A stretch of 62,497 bases of DNA, from the NCBI GenBank assembly GCA_013112585.1, contig JABFGH010000028.1:1-62497 (forward strand), written 5' to 3'. The position numbers and the translations under genes were made by a program. The first letter of the stretch is position 1. Each line of letters begins with the position of its first letter. Shown here in pieces: positions 53,672 through 62,256 of this stretch. Below the pieces are notes generated by a model. The model did no database searches. It had not been told where the DNA came from and saw only the letters and a list, made by a program, of their open reading frames with translations. The DNA comes from Ignavibacteriota bacterium (GTDB lineage Bacteria; Bacteroidota; Ignavibacteria; Ignavibacteriales; Melioribacteraceae).

Positions 53672-54829
53672 GTGAAAAATGGAAAAACTATAGCGATTGT
53701 CGGTGCGGGCCCTGCGGGTTTAACTGCAGCTATCAATTTAGCTAAAGCGGGTTTCAAAACTTCTGTGTATGAACAGAACCATGATGTTGGACTTCGCTTC
53801 AATGGTGATTTTCAAGGATTAGAAAATTGGTCGGACGAACAAGATACACTTCAAATCTTGGATAAAATCGGTATTAATATTAACTTTTTGTGTCATCCCT
53901 ATTTCGCAAAAGATGGTTTGTTCTATGGCCCGAAACTTCAGAAAACTCAGTTAAAAACTTCCCGACCTCTTTTTTATCTTATTGAAAGGGGTTCAAGCAC
54001 TAATTCGTTAGACCAGGGTTTGCGAAGACAAGCAGAGGATTTGGGAGTGAATATTTTGTGGAGCAAAAAACTTGAATCGATTGATGCCTCAAAAGCTATA
54101 GTCGGCACAGGTCCAAAAGCAGCAGATGCAATAGCTAAAGGCATGGTATTTAATACTTCATTAGATAATAGGTTTATCGGTTTTCTTGATAATAGAATCG
54201 CGCCCAAAGGTTATTCTTATCTTTTGGTGCACAACGGTAAAGCTACATTCGCAACTTGTATGTTCGAAGATTTTAAAAATGAAAAGCTCTACTACGAAAG
54301 AGCATTGCGAGTTCTGAATACCGTGATTAATATTGAAATTAATGAGCCGAAAGAATTCGGCGGGTTTGTTAATTTTTTTAATGAACCGGTAATTTCCAAA
54401 GAGAGTGGAATTCTATATGTTGGTGAAAACGCAGGCTTCCAGGATGCTCTTTGGGGATTTGGAATCAAGTACGCAATGCTATCAGGTTATTATGCCGCCA
54501 AAAGTATAATTGAAAATCGGGACTATTTAACTCTGTGTAAACAGTTTATTTTTTCTCAACTTCAAACTTCACTTGCAAACCGATGGTTGTTTGCCCATCT
54601 ATATAATATAGGCTATTCGTTTATACTATATAAATTAAGAAATATGGACGATATAATACCTGCATTAAGAAAACATTATAATACCTCACTGGGCAAAAAA
54701 TTGTTTTACATTTTAGCAAAGAGATGGTATAAAACAAGATTAATAGATAAGCAGTGTATGCATGTTAATTGTGATTGCGTTTGGTGTCGGCATGGTAAAC
54801 TTGCTCACATAAAAGAAGATAATTTTTAA
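53672..54829 (+). CDS. FAD-dependent oxidoreductase, geranylgeranyl-reductase-like
   Basis: 385 residues from the GTG at 53672 (GGAGAAG ahead); the frame is open upstream to a TTG. The N-terminal dinucleotide motif is IVGAGPAGLTAAINL. The body has GENAGFQDALWGFGIKYAMLSGYYAA, the family's second FAD contact. The C-terminus has CMHVNCDCVWCRHGK, a cysteine/histidine cluster that may bind zinc or an Fe-S centre; this is not standard. It may reduce a polyprenyl chain or another substrate. It ends the group of metabolic genes at 49.8-54.8 kb. Confidence 0.8.
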   Translation: MKNGKTIAIVGAGPAGLTAAINLAKAGFKTSVYEQNHDVGLRFNGDFQGLENWSDEQDTLQILDKIGININFLCHPYFAKDGLFYGPKLQKTQLKTSRPLFYLIERGSSTNSLDQGLRRQAEDLGVNILWSKKLESIDASKAIVGTGPKAADAIAKGMVFNTSLDNRFIGFLDNRIAPKGYSYLLVHNGKATFATCMFEDFKNEKLYYERALRVLNTVINIEINEPKEFGGFVNFFNEPVISKESGILYVGENAGFQDALWGFGIKYAMLSGYYAAKSIIENRDYLTLCKQFIFSQLQTSLANRWLFAHLYNIGYSFILYKLRNMDDIIPALRKHYNTSLGKKLFYILAKRWYKTRLIDKQCMHVNCDCVWCRHGKLAHIKEDNF

Positions 54830-55209
54830 TTGACCTAACTACTCCTCTTCCATGAAAATGGAAATAGTTTGAACCTCCTCAAATTGTGATGATCAAATCT
54901 CCGAACCATTATGCTATGCAATACTATTTGCTGTTGTGATGTTTTTTATAAACAAAAGTCACATAACTTGCACATTGTTCGAATTGGGTGTGGCGGGAGT
55001 TTACAGCGAACGATTCAATTTCTCGCTCAAAATCCAAACCAATAAACCTATGTCACTGAATCCCATCGGTTAAAAAAATGAAATATATTTAAGTTATTTA
55101 AAAACATACCGAGTAAATATCTATAAATTATTCATTTTTCAGTCTTTTTTAATGGCACAGTGGTTGCAAAAGTAATATCAAATTCACATTAAAATAAGGA
55201 GAGAAAAAA
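54830..55209. other. Intergenic region with hairpin, remnant-like patch and sigma-54 promoter
   Basis: About 380 bases. At 54848-54863 TTCCAT-GAAA-ATGGAA forms a small perfect hairpin with a GNRA-type loop, without a T-run. A less AT-rich patch at about 54955-55070 is open for 30 or so codons in two rightward frames and 21 codons leftwards (MGFSDIGLLVWIL) and may be a remnant of a lost gene. The right end carries the promoter at 55153. Confidence 0.4.
55153..55168 (+). promoter_or_regulatory. Sigma-54 (-24/-12) promoter of the Met-rich protein/copA region
   Basis: TGGCACAGTGGTTGCA: GG at 55154-55155, ten bases, GC at 55166-55167, with the full TGGCAC and TTGCA halves. It lies 42 bases ahead of the ATG at 55210. 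This is the closest match to the consensus in the window. Confidence 0.85.
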
Positions 55210-55605
55210 ATGTTATTCAAAAGAATAATTAGTTCAGCAATGGTTGTATTTCTATTTTCAACATCATTAGTGCTTTTCGCGCAAGAGAAAAATACTGAAA
55301 AGAAAATGGATCATTCAATGATGCAGGATAAAGATATGAGTAAATGTATGGACAAAATAGCATCTGATGAGCATATGCGAGGTGAAATGATGGATAAGAT
55401 GATGGAGCATACTAAGAATGACTCATCCGGCATGATGCAAATGTGCAAAATGATGATGGATAATCCGGAAATGCATTCCATGATGATGAAAATGATGGGC
55501 AACAAATCAATGGATCATAAAGGAATGATGATGAAAGATAAAAAAATGAAGCATGATAAGGAACCGGAAGGTAAGAATAATTCTGATCATGAAGATCATC
55601 ATTAA
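55210..55605 (+). CDS. Secreted Met/His-rich metal-binding protein
   Basis: 131 residues. A signal peptide (about 1-25, LVLFAQ) is followed by a mature part that is extremely rich in Met, Lys, Asp and His (MMDKMMEHTKND, MQMCKMMMDNPEMHSMMMKM), ending DHEDHH. Only two Cys. Met-rich stretches bind Cu(I) and Ag(I) in the periplasm. It is the first gene after a strong sigma-54 promoter and has AAGGAGAG ahead of the ATG. A hairpin terminator follows. Confidence 0.8.
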   Translation: MLFKRIISSAMVVFLFSTSLVLFAQEKNTEKKMDHSMMQDKDMSKCMDKIASDEHMRGEMMDKMMEHTKNDSSGMMQMCKMMMDNPEMHSMMMKMMGNKSMDHKGMMMKDKKMKHDKEPEGKNNSDHEDHH

Positions 55606-55673
55606 AACTAAGTAGGATGTGAGTAATGTTCTATGATTTTGGAATATTGGACATGCATATAACTATGTCAAAT

Positions 55674-55698
55674 GGGTGACTGAGGTGTTCAGTCGCCC
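55674..55698 (+). terminator. Hairpin terminator between the Met-rich gene and copA
   Basis: GGGTGACTGA at 55674-55683 pairs with TCAGTCGCCC at 55689-55698 (one G-T wobble), with a five-base loop GGTGT. It is followed by TAACCTTTATTCTTA rather than a clean T-run, so termination may be partial. Confidence 0.6.
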
Positions 55699-55793
55699 TA
55701 ACCTTTATTCTTAACGTTAATATAAAAATCTCTAACCAAAAAAAATAATTCAATCAGAAGACTATTCTCTAAATTACTTTTAAGGAAAATAAA

Positions 55794-58538
55794 ATGGCAA
55801 CGAAAGATATCTTCAATAAATCATATGCCTACGATCCGGTTTGCGGTATGAGAATAAAATCATTATCAAAATACTTTATAAAATTAAATGGAAAGGTCTT
55901 TGAATTTTGTTCTGAAAACTGCCAGCATGAGTTTGAAACTGACCCAAGTAAATTTGTAAATAAAAATGATATTAAATCTAATTCATATAAGTCAACAAGT
56001 TATGGATTACAAAAATTGCAATTACCAATTATTGATATGAACTGCTCGAGTTGTGCCATTACAATTGAGAAAGCGGTGAAGAAATTACCCGGTATTAAAT
56101 CTGCCACAATTAATTATGTAACAGAAACGGCATATGTCGATTATGGTGAGGGTGAAGTTGAAGTAGATGATATAGTAAATGCAATAAAAAGAGCCGGGTA
56201 TAAAACGGGTCGTGCCGTTCTGAAATTAAGTGTAAACGGAATGCACTGCGGCTCATGTGTATCAAAAATTGAAGAAGAATTGAAGAAAACTCAAGGAGTG
56301 ATTTCTGCCAGTGTTGACTTAGGAGCCGAAACTGTGTTGATAAACTATATACCTGGTCAAATTGAAGTGTACAAGATAAAAAATGTTATAGAAAAATTAG
56401 GGTATAAAACATCTATTACCTCAGGAGTAATAAACAATACGTTCGAACATATTGAAGGCAAAAGGAATAAAAAAACTGACACGGCTGACCTGCATGCAGA
56501 AAAAAATGTAGAGGTTGATGAGAACCAGTTAGTTAGAGAAAAAGAATATAAAACTTTAATGAACAAATTTATATTTGCAGGTATCTTAGCTTTGCCGGTT
56601 ATGTTTTTTAGTTATCCAACCGTTTGGGGCTTGCCAGATCAATTTCAATTAGGTTCTCCGCTTTTACGCTATATATGGATAGCAATGGGGCTTTTAAGTT
56701 TACCTGTCATGTTTTGGTCAGGTTCTCAATTTTATACCGGTGCCTTTGCTGCATTCAAAAATAGGTCTGCAAACATGCATACACTTATAGCCACTGGTAT
56801 AACTGCTGCATGGCTTTACTCCACAATTGCCACTTACTTACCAAGTTTATTCCCTCAAGCAGAATTAGCTGATCAATTTTTTGACGTAGTTTTTGTTGTT
56901 GTTGCATTAGTCGTTTTAGGTATGGCACTTGAAATTAGGGCTAAGGGAAAAAGTTCTGAAGCAATAAAAAAACTTATGCGCTTGCAGTCTAAAACTGCAA
57001 GAGTCCTTAGAAATGAAGAAGAAGTTGATATACCTATTGAAGAAGTAGTATTGGATGATATTATTATTGTAAGACCCGGTGAAAAAATACCGGTAGATGG
57101 GATAGTGATAGATGGAAATTCCTCAATAGATGAATCAATGATTACTGGTGAATCAATTCCTGTAGAAAAGCACACCGGGAATGAGGTAATCGGGTCTACC
57201 ATAAATAAAACCGGAGCGTTTAAATTTAAGGCAACGAAGGTCGGGAAAGATACTGCTCTTGCACAAATCATAGAATTAGTTGAGCAAGCTCAAAGTTCAA
57301 AGGCTCCAATTCAAAAAATTGTAGATCAAGTATCAGGATATTTTGTCCCGGCAGTCATTATACTAGCTATTTTGGCATTTGCCGGATGGTATGTCTTAGG
57401 TCCAGCCCCGCAGTTAGCCTATGCTCTAATAGTATTTGTAACAATACTAGTGATTGCGTGTCCTTGTGCGTTGGGACTTGCAACCCCCATGTCTTTAATG
57501 GTCGGAGTTGGGAAAGGTGCTGAGAATGGTATATTAATTCGTAGTGGTGATGCCTTAGAGACTACACAAAAAATTGATACTATTGTGCTAGATAAAACCG
57601 GTACCATTACAGAGGGTCAACCTTCCTTAACGGACGTGATTACAACTAATAGTTTTGAGGAGAAAGAATTAATTTTCTTGAGTGCAAGTGTGGAAAAGTC
57701 CTCTGAACACCCGTTGGCGGAGGCGATAGTTAATGGAGCTAGTGACAGAGGAATCTCTCTTACCGATCCGAAAGAATTTAAAGCTATCGCGGGTCATGGA
57801 GTAGAGGCAACTGTTCATGATCATAAAGTTCTACTGGGCAATAAGAAAATGATGGATAAATTTAATATTGAGCTTGGAGGTCTACAGGAAAAGAGCACTA
57901 ATTTAGCTGATTATGGCAAAACACCTATGTATGTTGCCATTAATGGGAAGGCGGCGGGAATTATTGCTGTTGCTGACAAAATAAAATCTGATTCGAAAGA
58001 AGCAATTGTACAATTAAAAGATTTGGGATTAGAGGTAGTAATGATAACAGGCGATAATATTAGAACCGCAAATGCAATTGGGAAACTAGTTGGAATTGAC
58101 AGAGTTCTTGCAGAAGTATTGCCGGAAGATAAATCATTTAATGTTCAAAAACTTCAAAAAGAAGGTAAAGTTGTAGCAATGGTGGGAGATGGAATAAACG
58201 ATGCTCCTGCATTGGCGCAGGCAAATATTGGATTGGCAATAGGCACAGGTACAGATGTAGCAATAGAGGCATCAGATATTACACTTATCAAAGGAAGCCT
58301 TAAAGGAGTTGTGTTAGCTATACAACTATCTAAAGCTACAATGAAAAACATTAAGCAAAATCTATTCGGTGCGTTCTTTTATAATGGAGTTGGAATTCCA
58401 ATAGCTGCCGGATTATTATTCCCCTTCTTCGGCATTTTGCTCTCACCACTAATAGCTGGGGCTGCAATGGCGTTTAGTTCAGTGACAGTAGTAACTAATG
58501 CAAATAGATTAAGAAAATTTAAACCAAAATTGAAATAA
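55794..58538 (+). CDS. copA: Copper-exporting P1B-type ATPase CopA with YHS and two HMA domains
   Basis: 914 residues. A YHS domain (DPVCGMRI, 16-23, and [12 protein letters not shown]) comes first, then HMA 1 (IDMNCSSCA, about 82) and HMA 2 (VNGMHCGSC, about 152). The membrane CPC (556-558) lies in [12 protein letters not shown], the phosphorylation site is D600 (DKTGTITEG), and the actuator TGE ([11 protein letters not shown]) and [10 protein letters not shown] hinge are complete. The YHS plus CPC type exports Cu(I). AAGGAAA is ahead of the ATG. The cupredoxin gene follows 11 bases later. Confidence 0.96.
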   Translation: MATKDIFNKSYAYDPVCGMRIKSLSKYFIKLNGKVFEFCSENCQHEFETDPSKFVNKNDIKSNSYKSTSYGLQKLQLPIIDMNCSSCAITIEKAVKKLPGIKSATINYVTETAYVDYGEGEVEVDDIVNAIKRAGYKTGRAVLKLSVNGMHCGSCVSKIEEELKKTQGVISASVDLGAETVLINYIPGQIEVYKIKNVIEKLGYKTSITSGVINNTFEHIEGKRNKKTDTADLHAEKNVEVDENQLVREKEYKTLMNKFIFAGILALPVMFFSYPTVWGLPDQFQLGSPLLRYIWIAMGLLSLPVMFWSGSQFYTGAFAAFKNRSANMHTLIATGITAAWLYSTIATYLPSLFPQAELADQFFDVVFVVVALVVLGMALEIRAKGKSSEAIKKLMRLQSKTARVLRNEEEVDIPIEEVVLDDIIIVRPGEKIPVDGIVIDGNSSIDESMITGESIPVEKHTGNEVIGSTINKTGAFKFKATKVGKDTALAQIIELVEQAQSSKAPIQKIVDQVSGYFVPAVIILAILAFAGWYVLGPAPQLAYALIVFVTILVIACPCALGLATPMSLMVGVGKGAENGILIRSGDALETTQKIDTIVLDKTGTITEGQPSLTDVITTNSFEEKELIFLSASVEKSSEHPLAEAIVNGASDRGISLTDPKEFKAIAGHGVEATVHDHKVLLGNKKMMDKFNIELGGLQEKSTNLADYGKTPMYVAINGKAAGIIAVADKIKSDSKEAIVQLKDLGLEVVMITGDNIRTANAIGKLVGIDRVLAEVLPEDKSFNVQKLQKEGKVVAMVGDGINDAPALAQANIGLAIGTGTDVAIEASDITLIKGSLKGVVLAIQLSKATMKNIKQNLFGAFFYNGVGIPIAAGLLFPFFGILLSPLIAGAAMAFSSVTVVTNANRLRKFKPKLK

Positions 58539-58549
58539 GGAAATTAAAA

Positions 58550-58927
58550 ATGACTATCGATCAAATATTAGTAATTATTGGAAGTATCAGTTTTGCATCA
58601 TGGGTAGCATGGTATTTTTGGTTTTCTGAAAAAAAAGCTATTATGATTAAATCTGGACAAGATGGATTCCAAGAAGCTGTAATAAAAGTTAAAGGTGGAT
58701 ATTCACCAGACATATTAATTTTTGAGACAGGGAAGCCAATTAAATTAAATTTTATTCGCGAGGAAACAGCGGCCTGTTCAGAAGAAGTTATTTTTTCAGA
58801 TTTTAATAAAAAGGCAACACTTACACCTTATAAAACAATTCCTGTTGAACTCAAAATTGATCAACCAGGAGAATACGGATTTCAATGTAGTATGGGCATG
58901 CTGAAGGGAAAATTAATTGTTCATTAA
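58550..58927 (+). CDS. Membrane-anchored cupredoxin-like protein
   Basis: 125 residues. One N-terminal helix (about 5-24), then a cupredoxin fold of the type found near CopA ATPases: KVKGGYSPDILIFETGKP, REETAACSEEVIF and the metal-site loop YGFQCSMGMLKGKLIVH. The conserved Cys before MGM and the other Cys in the loop are the expected ligands. It may receive Cu(I) from CopA in the periplasm. Confidence 0.85.
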   Translation: MTIDQILVIIGSISFASWVAWYFWFSEKKAIMIKSGQDGFQEAVIKVKGGYSPDILIFETGKPIKLNFIREETAACSEEVIFSDFNKKATLTPYKTIPVELKIDQPGEYGFQCSMGMLKGKLIVH

Positions 58928-59112
58928 TTGAATCGAGATCTATTAAAATAAGAATTCATACATAGCTTGTCTGGAAATGAATTTAAAATTCTTGTAACGT
59001 TTCAGAAAAGAATGCCTCGAACTTAGTTGATGATGATAGAATCTATATTCATTATTCTGTACATGAAAGAAAGTAAAAGTAATTTTTATAGCAATAATAA
59101 AGGAGAATCAAA

Positions 59113-59589
59113 ATGAGAACTCGAAATTTAATCAAAACAGCTATAGTAATATTTGCAACAATATTTACAGTAAGTTTATCTGCTCAACACGGTGATATGA
59201 GCAGCACACAACAGCACATGCAAAATTTGAATATGCAAATGCATAACAATAATATGCAGCAAATGTACAACCAAATGAATAAACTGCAGACTAGGATTCA
59301 TAATATGATGGAACAAATGAAATCCGGTCATATAGGTAATCACGAGATGAATCAATACAAGATGAAAAATATGAATAATATGCAAAACGAAGATATGATG
59401 CGGTCCGTGGAAAGTCTGAACTCGATGAGCGGACATCTGAAGGGTATAATTGAACACATGGATAAAGTAATGAAGAACGAAGACTTAATGCATAGCAAAG
59501 ATATGGAAAAGACCATGAATGATATGATGAAAAATATGAATATGCTGATGAAAGACTACGAAAAAGCTGTTGAAAAGATCAAAAAATAA
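59113..59589 (+). CDS. Secreted Met/Asn/His-rich helical protein
   Basis: 158 residues. A signal peptide (about 1-25, ending LSAQ) is followed by a coiled-coil-like repeat rich in Met, Asn, Gln and His (QNLNMQMHNNNMQQMYNQMN; MNNMQNEDMMRS). No Cys. The heptad-like spacing suggests a helical bundle with many Met side chains, suited to Cu(I) binding like CopK/CusF-type buffers though unrelated in sequence. AAAGGAG is ahead of the ATG. A strong terminator follows. Confidence 0.75.
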   Translation: MRTRNLIKTAIVIFATIFTVSLSAQHGDMSSTQQHMQNLNMQMHNNNMQQMYNQMNKLQTRIHNMMEQMKSGHIGNHEMNQYKMKNMNNMQNEDMMRSVESLNSMSGHLKGIIEHMDKVMKNEDLMHSKDMEKTMNDMMKNMNMLMKDYEKAVEKIKK

Positions 59590-59610
59590 TCTTGCTTAAA
59601 ACCAATAATA

Positions 59611-59649
59611 AAATGTCGTGCCCGATTATACCCTTAGGGCATGACATTT
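59611..59649 (+). terminator. Strong hairpin terminator after the Met-rich gene
   Basis: AAATGTCGTGCCC at 59611-59623 pairs with GGGCATGACATTT at 59637-59649 (one G-T or mismatch), with a 13-base loop, then ATTTA. It closes the copA group at its right end. Confidence 0.75.
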
Positions 59650-59691
59650 ATTTAAAGCGAGTTAAAGTGAATAAGACAGAATAGGAAACAA

Positions 59692-60546
59692 ATGGTACGT
59701 TTAATGATAAAGCAAAAAGCAATTAGAAATTTAACCCTGATAGTGTTGTGCTTACTCTTGATAGGCGGATCGGCAATCGCTCAAGGTAAATGGACTGCCT
59801 CAACCAGCCTGCAGATGAACAGTGGAAATTATTTTTTCGATACACATATGCAGACGTATTATCTCTACGGCGGTTTGGGTTATCAAACGGATGACTGGGG
59901 ACTCTCGGCAATTATTCCTGTTATTGCAAGCGATGGCGGTTCGGTTTCGCAATTCGGCAACACTTTTATTCCAACACAAAACGAAATGCACCACAGTAAT
60001 GAAGACCCTTTGAATGACTCACATCGTGGAATGATGGGAACCGGCTTTTTATCCGATAAAGAAATTTCCATAGGCGATCTCTACTTAAACGGTAGATATA
60101 ATTTAATGAACCAACTTAACTCCAATATCGATCTCTATTTTAACAGTTATGTGAAAGTTCCGTTTGCCGATAAAAACAGCGGACTCGGAACAGGGAAATT
60201 TGATTATAGTCTTGCAATGGGAGTGAGAAAAAATATAGAATCATTTATGTTTTTTGCCGAGTTAGGTTACCTTTTTCTGGGTGATGCACCTGAAATAAAT
60301 TATATTGATCCGATAGCTTACAATGTAGGAGTAGGCACCTTTTTTACCAACCAAATTTTCGGACTGCTTCTCTCATACAGCGGTTATTCTAAAGTGATTG
60401 ACGGCTATGATCCGCCGGCACAAGTATCGCTGGAAATTATGCTTAACTCTTCCCACATGATGGGATACAACATATACGCATCGAAAGGGTTATCGGAACT
60501 TAATCCGGATTATACCATTTCGGGCGGAATGCATTTTAATTTTTAG
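59692..60546 (+). CDS. Outer-membrane beta-barrel protein (transporter-like)
   Basis: 284 residues from the ATG at 59692, with AGGAAAC ahead. A signal peptide (about 10-31, ending AIAQ) is followed by alternating strands and a terminal aromatic (GGMHFNF). A Met/His-rich loop (QNEMHHSNEDPLNDSHRGMM) is exposed. It resembles transporter-like barrels annotated as phenol-pathway MetA-type proteins; the exact family is uncertain. Possibly an outer-membrane channel for a metal or metal complex. Confidence 0.65.
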   Translation: MVRLMIKQKAIRNLTLIVLCLLLIGGSAIAQGKWTASTSLQMNSGNYFFDTHMQTYYLYGGLGYQTDDWGLSAIIPVIASDGGSVSQFGNTFIPTQNEMHHSNEDPLNDSHRGMMGTGFLSDKEISIGDLYLNGRYNLMNQLNSNIDLYFNSYVKVPFADKNSGLGTGKFDYSLAMGVRKNIESFMFFAELGYLFLGDAPEINYIDPIAYNVGVGTFFTNQIFGLLLSYSGYSKVIDGYDPPAQVSLEIMLNSSHMMGYNIYASKGLSELNPDYTISGGMHFNF

Positions 60547-60590
60547 TAATCGAGAATGATTAAAAATATTTTTAATTGAGGATAAATAAT

Positions 60591-61262
60591 ATGTTAGCCG
60601 AAAAAGTGAATAACTTCGTTCAAAACATATATAAGAAACGGGCGAAGAGATATGACTTAACAGCTCAACTTTATTATTTATTCGGTTTTAGAGAATGGGC
60701 ATATCGTAAAAAAGCTGTTAAAAAATTAAATATAAAAGAGGGCGATACCGTTGTTGAAATAGGTTGCGGAACAGGACTGAACTTCTCCCTAATTCAAAAT
60801 ATTATCGGGGAGAATGGAAAAATAATCGGTGTCGATATTACCGAAGAAATGTTAAATTCGGCAGAACAGAAAATAAATGAAAACAATTGGAAAAATGTTG
60901 AACTCATTAATGCGGATGCCTCAGAATTTGTACCTTCGGAAAATGTTGACGGAATAATAACTTCATTTGCCGTATCGTTGTCGCCAAATCTTGAAACTAT
61001 TCTTCAAAAATACTTTGATATACTAAAACCGAATTCAACTTTTGTTATACTAGATCTTAAACTGCCGGATAATTTTTTGGGTAAGTTTAAGTTTTTATTC
61101 ATGCCTGTTGTGAAGCCCTTCGCGATCATAGAATACCACATTAAACAGAAGCCCTGGGAGAAAATAATTCGATTTTTCAACAAAAATTTGTATAATGTTT
61201 ATAAAGAGGAATTATTCGCTGGATTTTCATACATAATTTCCGGTACTAAAAAAGCAAGGTGA
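60591..61262 (+). CDS. Class I SAM-dependent methyltransferase (UbiE/COQ5-like)
   Basis: 223 residues from the ATG at 60591 (TTGAGG ahead). SAM motif VVEIGCGTGLN (about 52), acidic strand IIGVDITEEML and a later post-motif (LINADASEF), then ILKPNSTFVILDL. It is related to quinone and lipid methyltransferases. The first 40 residues have YKKRAKRYDLTAQLYY, typical of the UbiE type. Substrate unknown. Confidence 0.85.
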   Translation: MLAEKVNNFVQNIYKKRAKRYDLTAQLYYLFGFREWAYRKKAVKKLNIKEGDTVVEIGCGTGLNFSLIQNIIGENGKIIGVDITEEMLNSAEQKINENNWKNVELINADASEFVPSENVDGIITSFAVSLSPNLETILQKYFDILKPNSTFVILDLKLPDNFLGKFKFLFMPVVKPFAIIEYHIKQKPWEKIIRFFNKNLYNVYKEELFAGFSYIISGTKKAR

Positions 61263-61314
61263 TTATGTAGTACATTGATTTAATACATAAACCAATAAAC
61301 AAGGAGGATTCGAT

Positions 61315-61539
61315 ATGTTTCACGATGGATTTATGGGTGGCGGAATGTGGTTTGGATGGGTGTTCTGGATAGGTATTATTGTTTTGGTTGGCTATCTGGT
61401 TGTTAGACTCACAAATCAGAAAAGTAACAACCAAACTATTCAATCAAATGAAACTCCGCTCGATGTGTTAAAGAAAAGATATGCCCGCGGGGAAATATCA
61501 AAAGAAGAATTCGAAAGTACGAAAAAAGATTTAGAATAA
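61315..61539 (+). CDS. Small membrane protein with SHOCT domain
   Basis: 74 residues. MFHDGFMGGGMWFGWVFWIGIIVLVGYLVV begins with a His/Met/Gly patch and one helix. The C-terminus, DVLKKRYARGEISKEEFESTKKDL, is a SHOCT domain, a short helical module for oligomerisation. AAGGAGGA ahead of the ATG is an ideal ribosome site. Such proteins are frequent near copper genes. Confidence 0.85.
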   Translation: MFHDGFMGGGMWFGWVFWIGIIVLVGYLVVRLTNQKSNNQTIQSNETPLDVLKKRYARGEISKEEFESTKKDLE

Positions 61540-61624
61540 TTACCAACTCCATGAATTAGTTATGCAGTCTAATTCATTATCTAAGAGGATAATGATGAAC
61601 GATGAATACGCTGGATTAAGATAA

Positions 61625-62248
61625 ATGTTTGCAGATAAAAGAACGGAGAAAATGAAGTACCGCTACAATAGAATTTCAGGATTATATGATTTTCTGGAAA
61701 AACCGATGGAAAGCATGTTTTCCGAATATAGGGAAAGAATGCTTAGAAACGCCGGAGGAAATGTGTTGGAAGTTGGTGCTGGAACCGGAAAGAATTTTCA
61801 ATATTATCCAGCCAATGTCGAAGTTACTGCAATCGACTTCAGCCCAAAGATGGTAAAGATAGCATCATCAAAAGCAGCCAAACTTGAAAACATAAAACAT
61901 GTTATTGAAATGGATGTTGAGAATTTGAAATTCGAAGATAATACATTCGATACGGTTGTAACTTCATGCGTTTTCTGTTCTGTTCCCACTCCAATAAAAG
62001 GATTAAAGGAGATCAGACGAGTTTGCAAGAATGGCGGGAAATTATTGATGCTTGAACATGTTAGGAGCAATAAACCGGTGGTTGGTTCTTTAATGGATAT
62101 ACTTAATTCTATTCCCCTTCATATTTTCGGAGCTAATATCAATCGTGATACGGTTGAAAATCTTCGCAAAGCCGGATTCGAAAATATTTCTGTTGAAAAT
62201 TTGTGGTTGGACATCGTTAAGTTAATAACAATTAGAAATGATAAATAG
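61625..62248 (+). CDS. Class I SAM-dependent methyltransferase, paralogue of 44748-45371
   Basis: 207 residues; a second ATG at 61652 has the better ribosome site (GGAG). SAM motif VLEVGAGTGKN, VTAIDFSPKM, NTFDTVVTSCVFCSVPTP and MLEHVRSN. It shares YDFLE, GTGKN, FCSVP and LEH with the enzyme at 44748-45371, so one is a duplicate of the other. Both sit next to metal genes. The substrate (lipid, thiol or metalloid) is not known. Confidence 0.87.
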   Translation: MFADKRTEKMKYRYNRISGLYDFLEKPMESMFSEYRERMLRNAGGNVLEVGAGTGKNFQYYPANVEVTAIDFSPKMVKIASSKAAKLENIKHVIEMDVENLKFEDNTFDTVVTSCVFCSVPTPIKGLKEIRRVCKNGGKLLMLEHVRSNKPVVGSLMDILNSIPLHIFGANINRDTVENLRKAGFENISVENLWLDIVKLITIRNDK

Positions 62249-62256
62249 GATTTAAA

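Noticed and set aside
59176-59457. 93-residue leftward His-rich frame
   Set aside because: It is the antisense of the Met/Asn-rich gene: the Met codon ATG reads as CAT, which gives a false His-rich frame.
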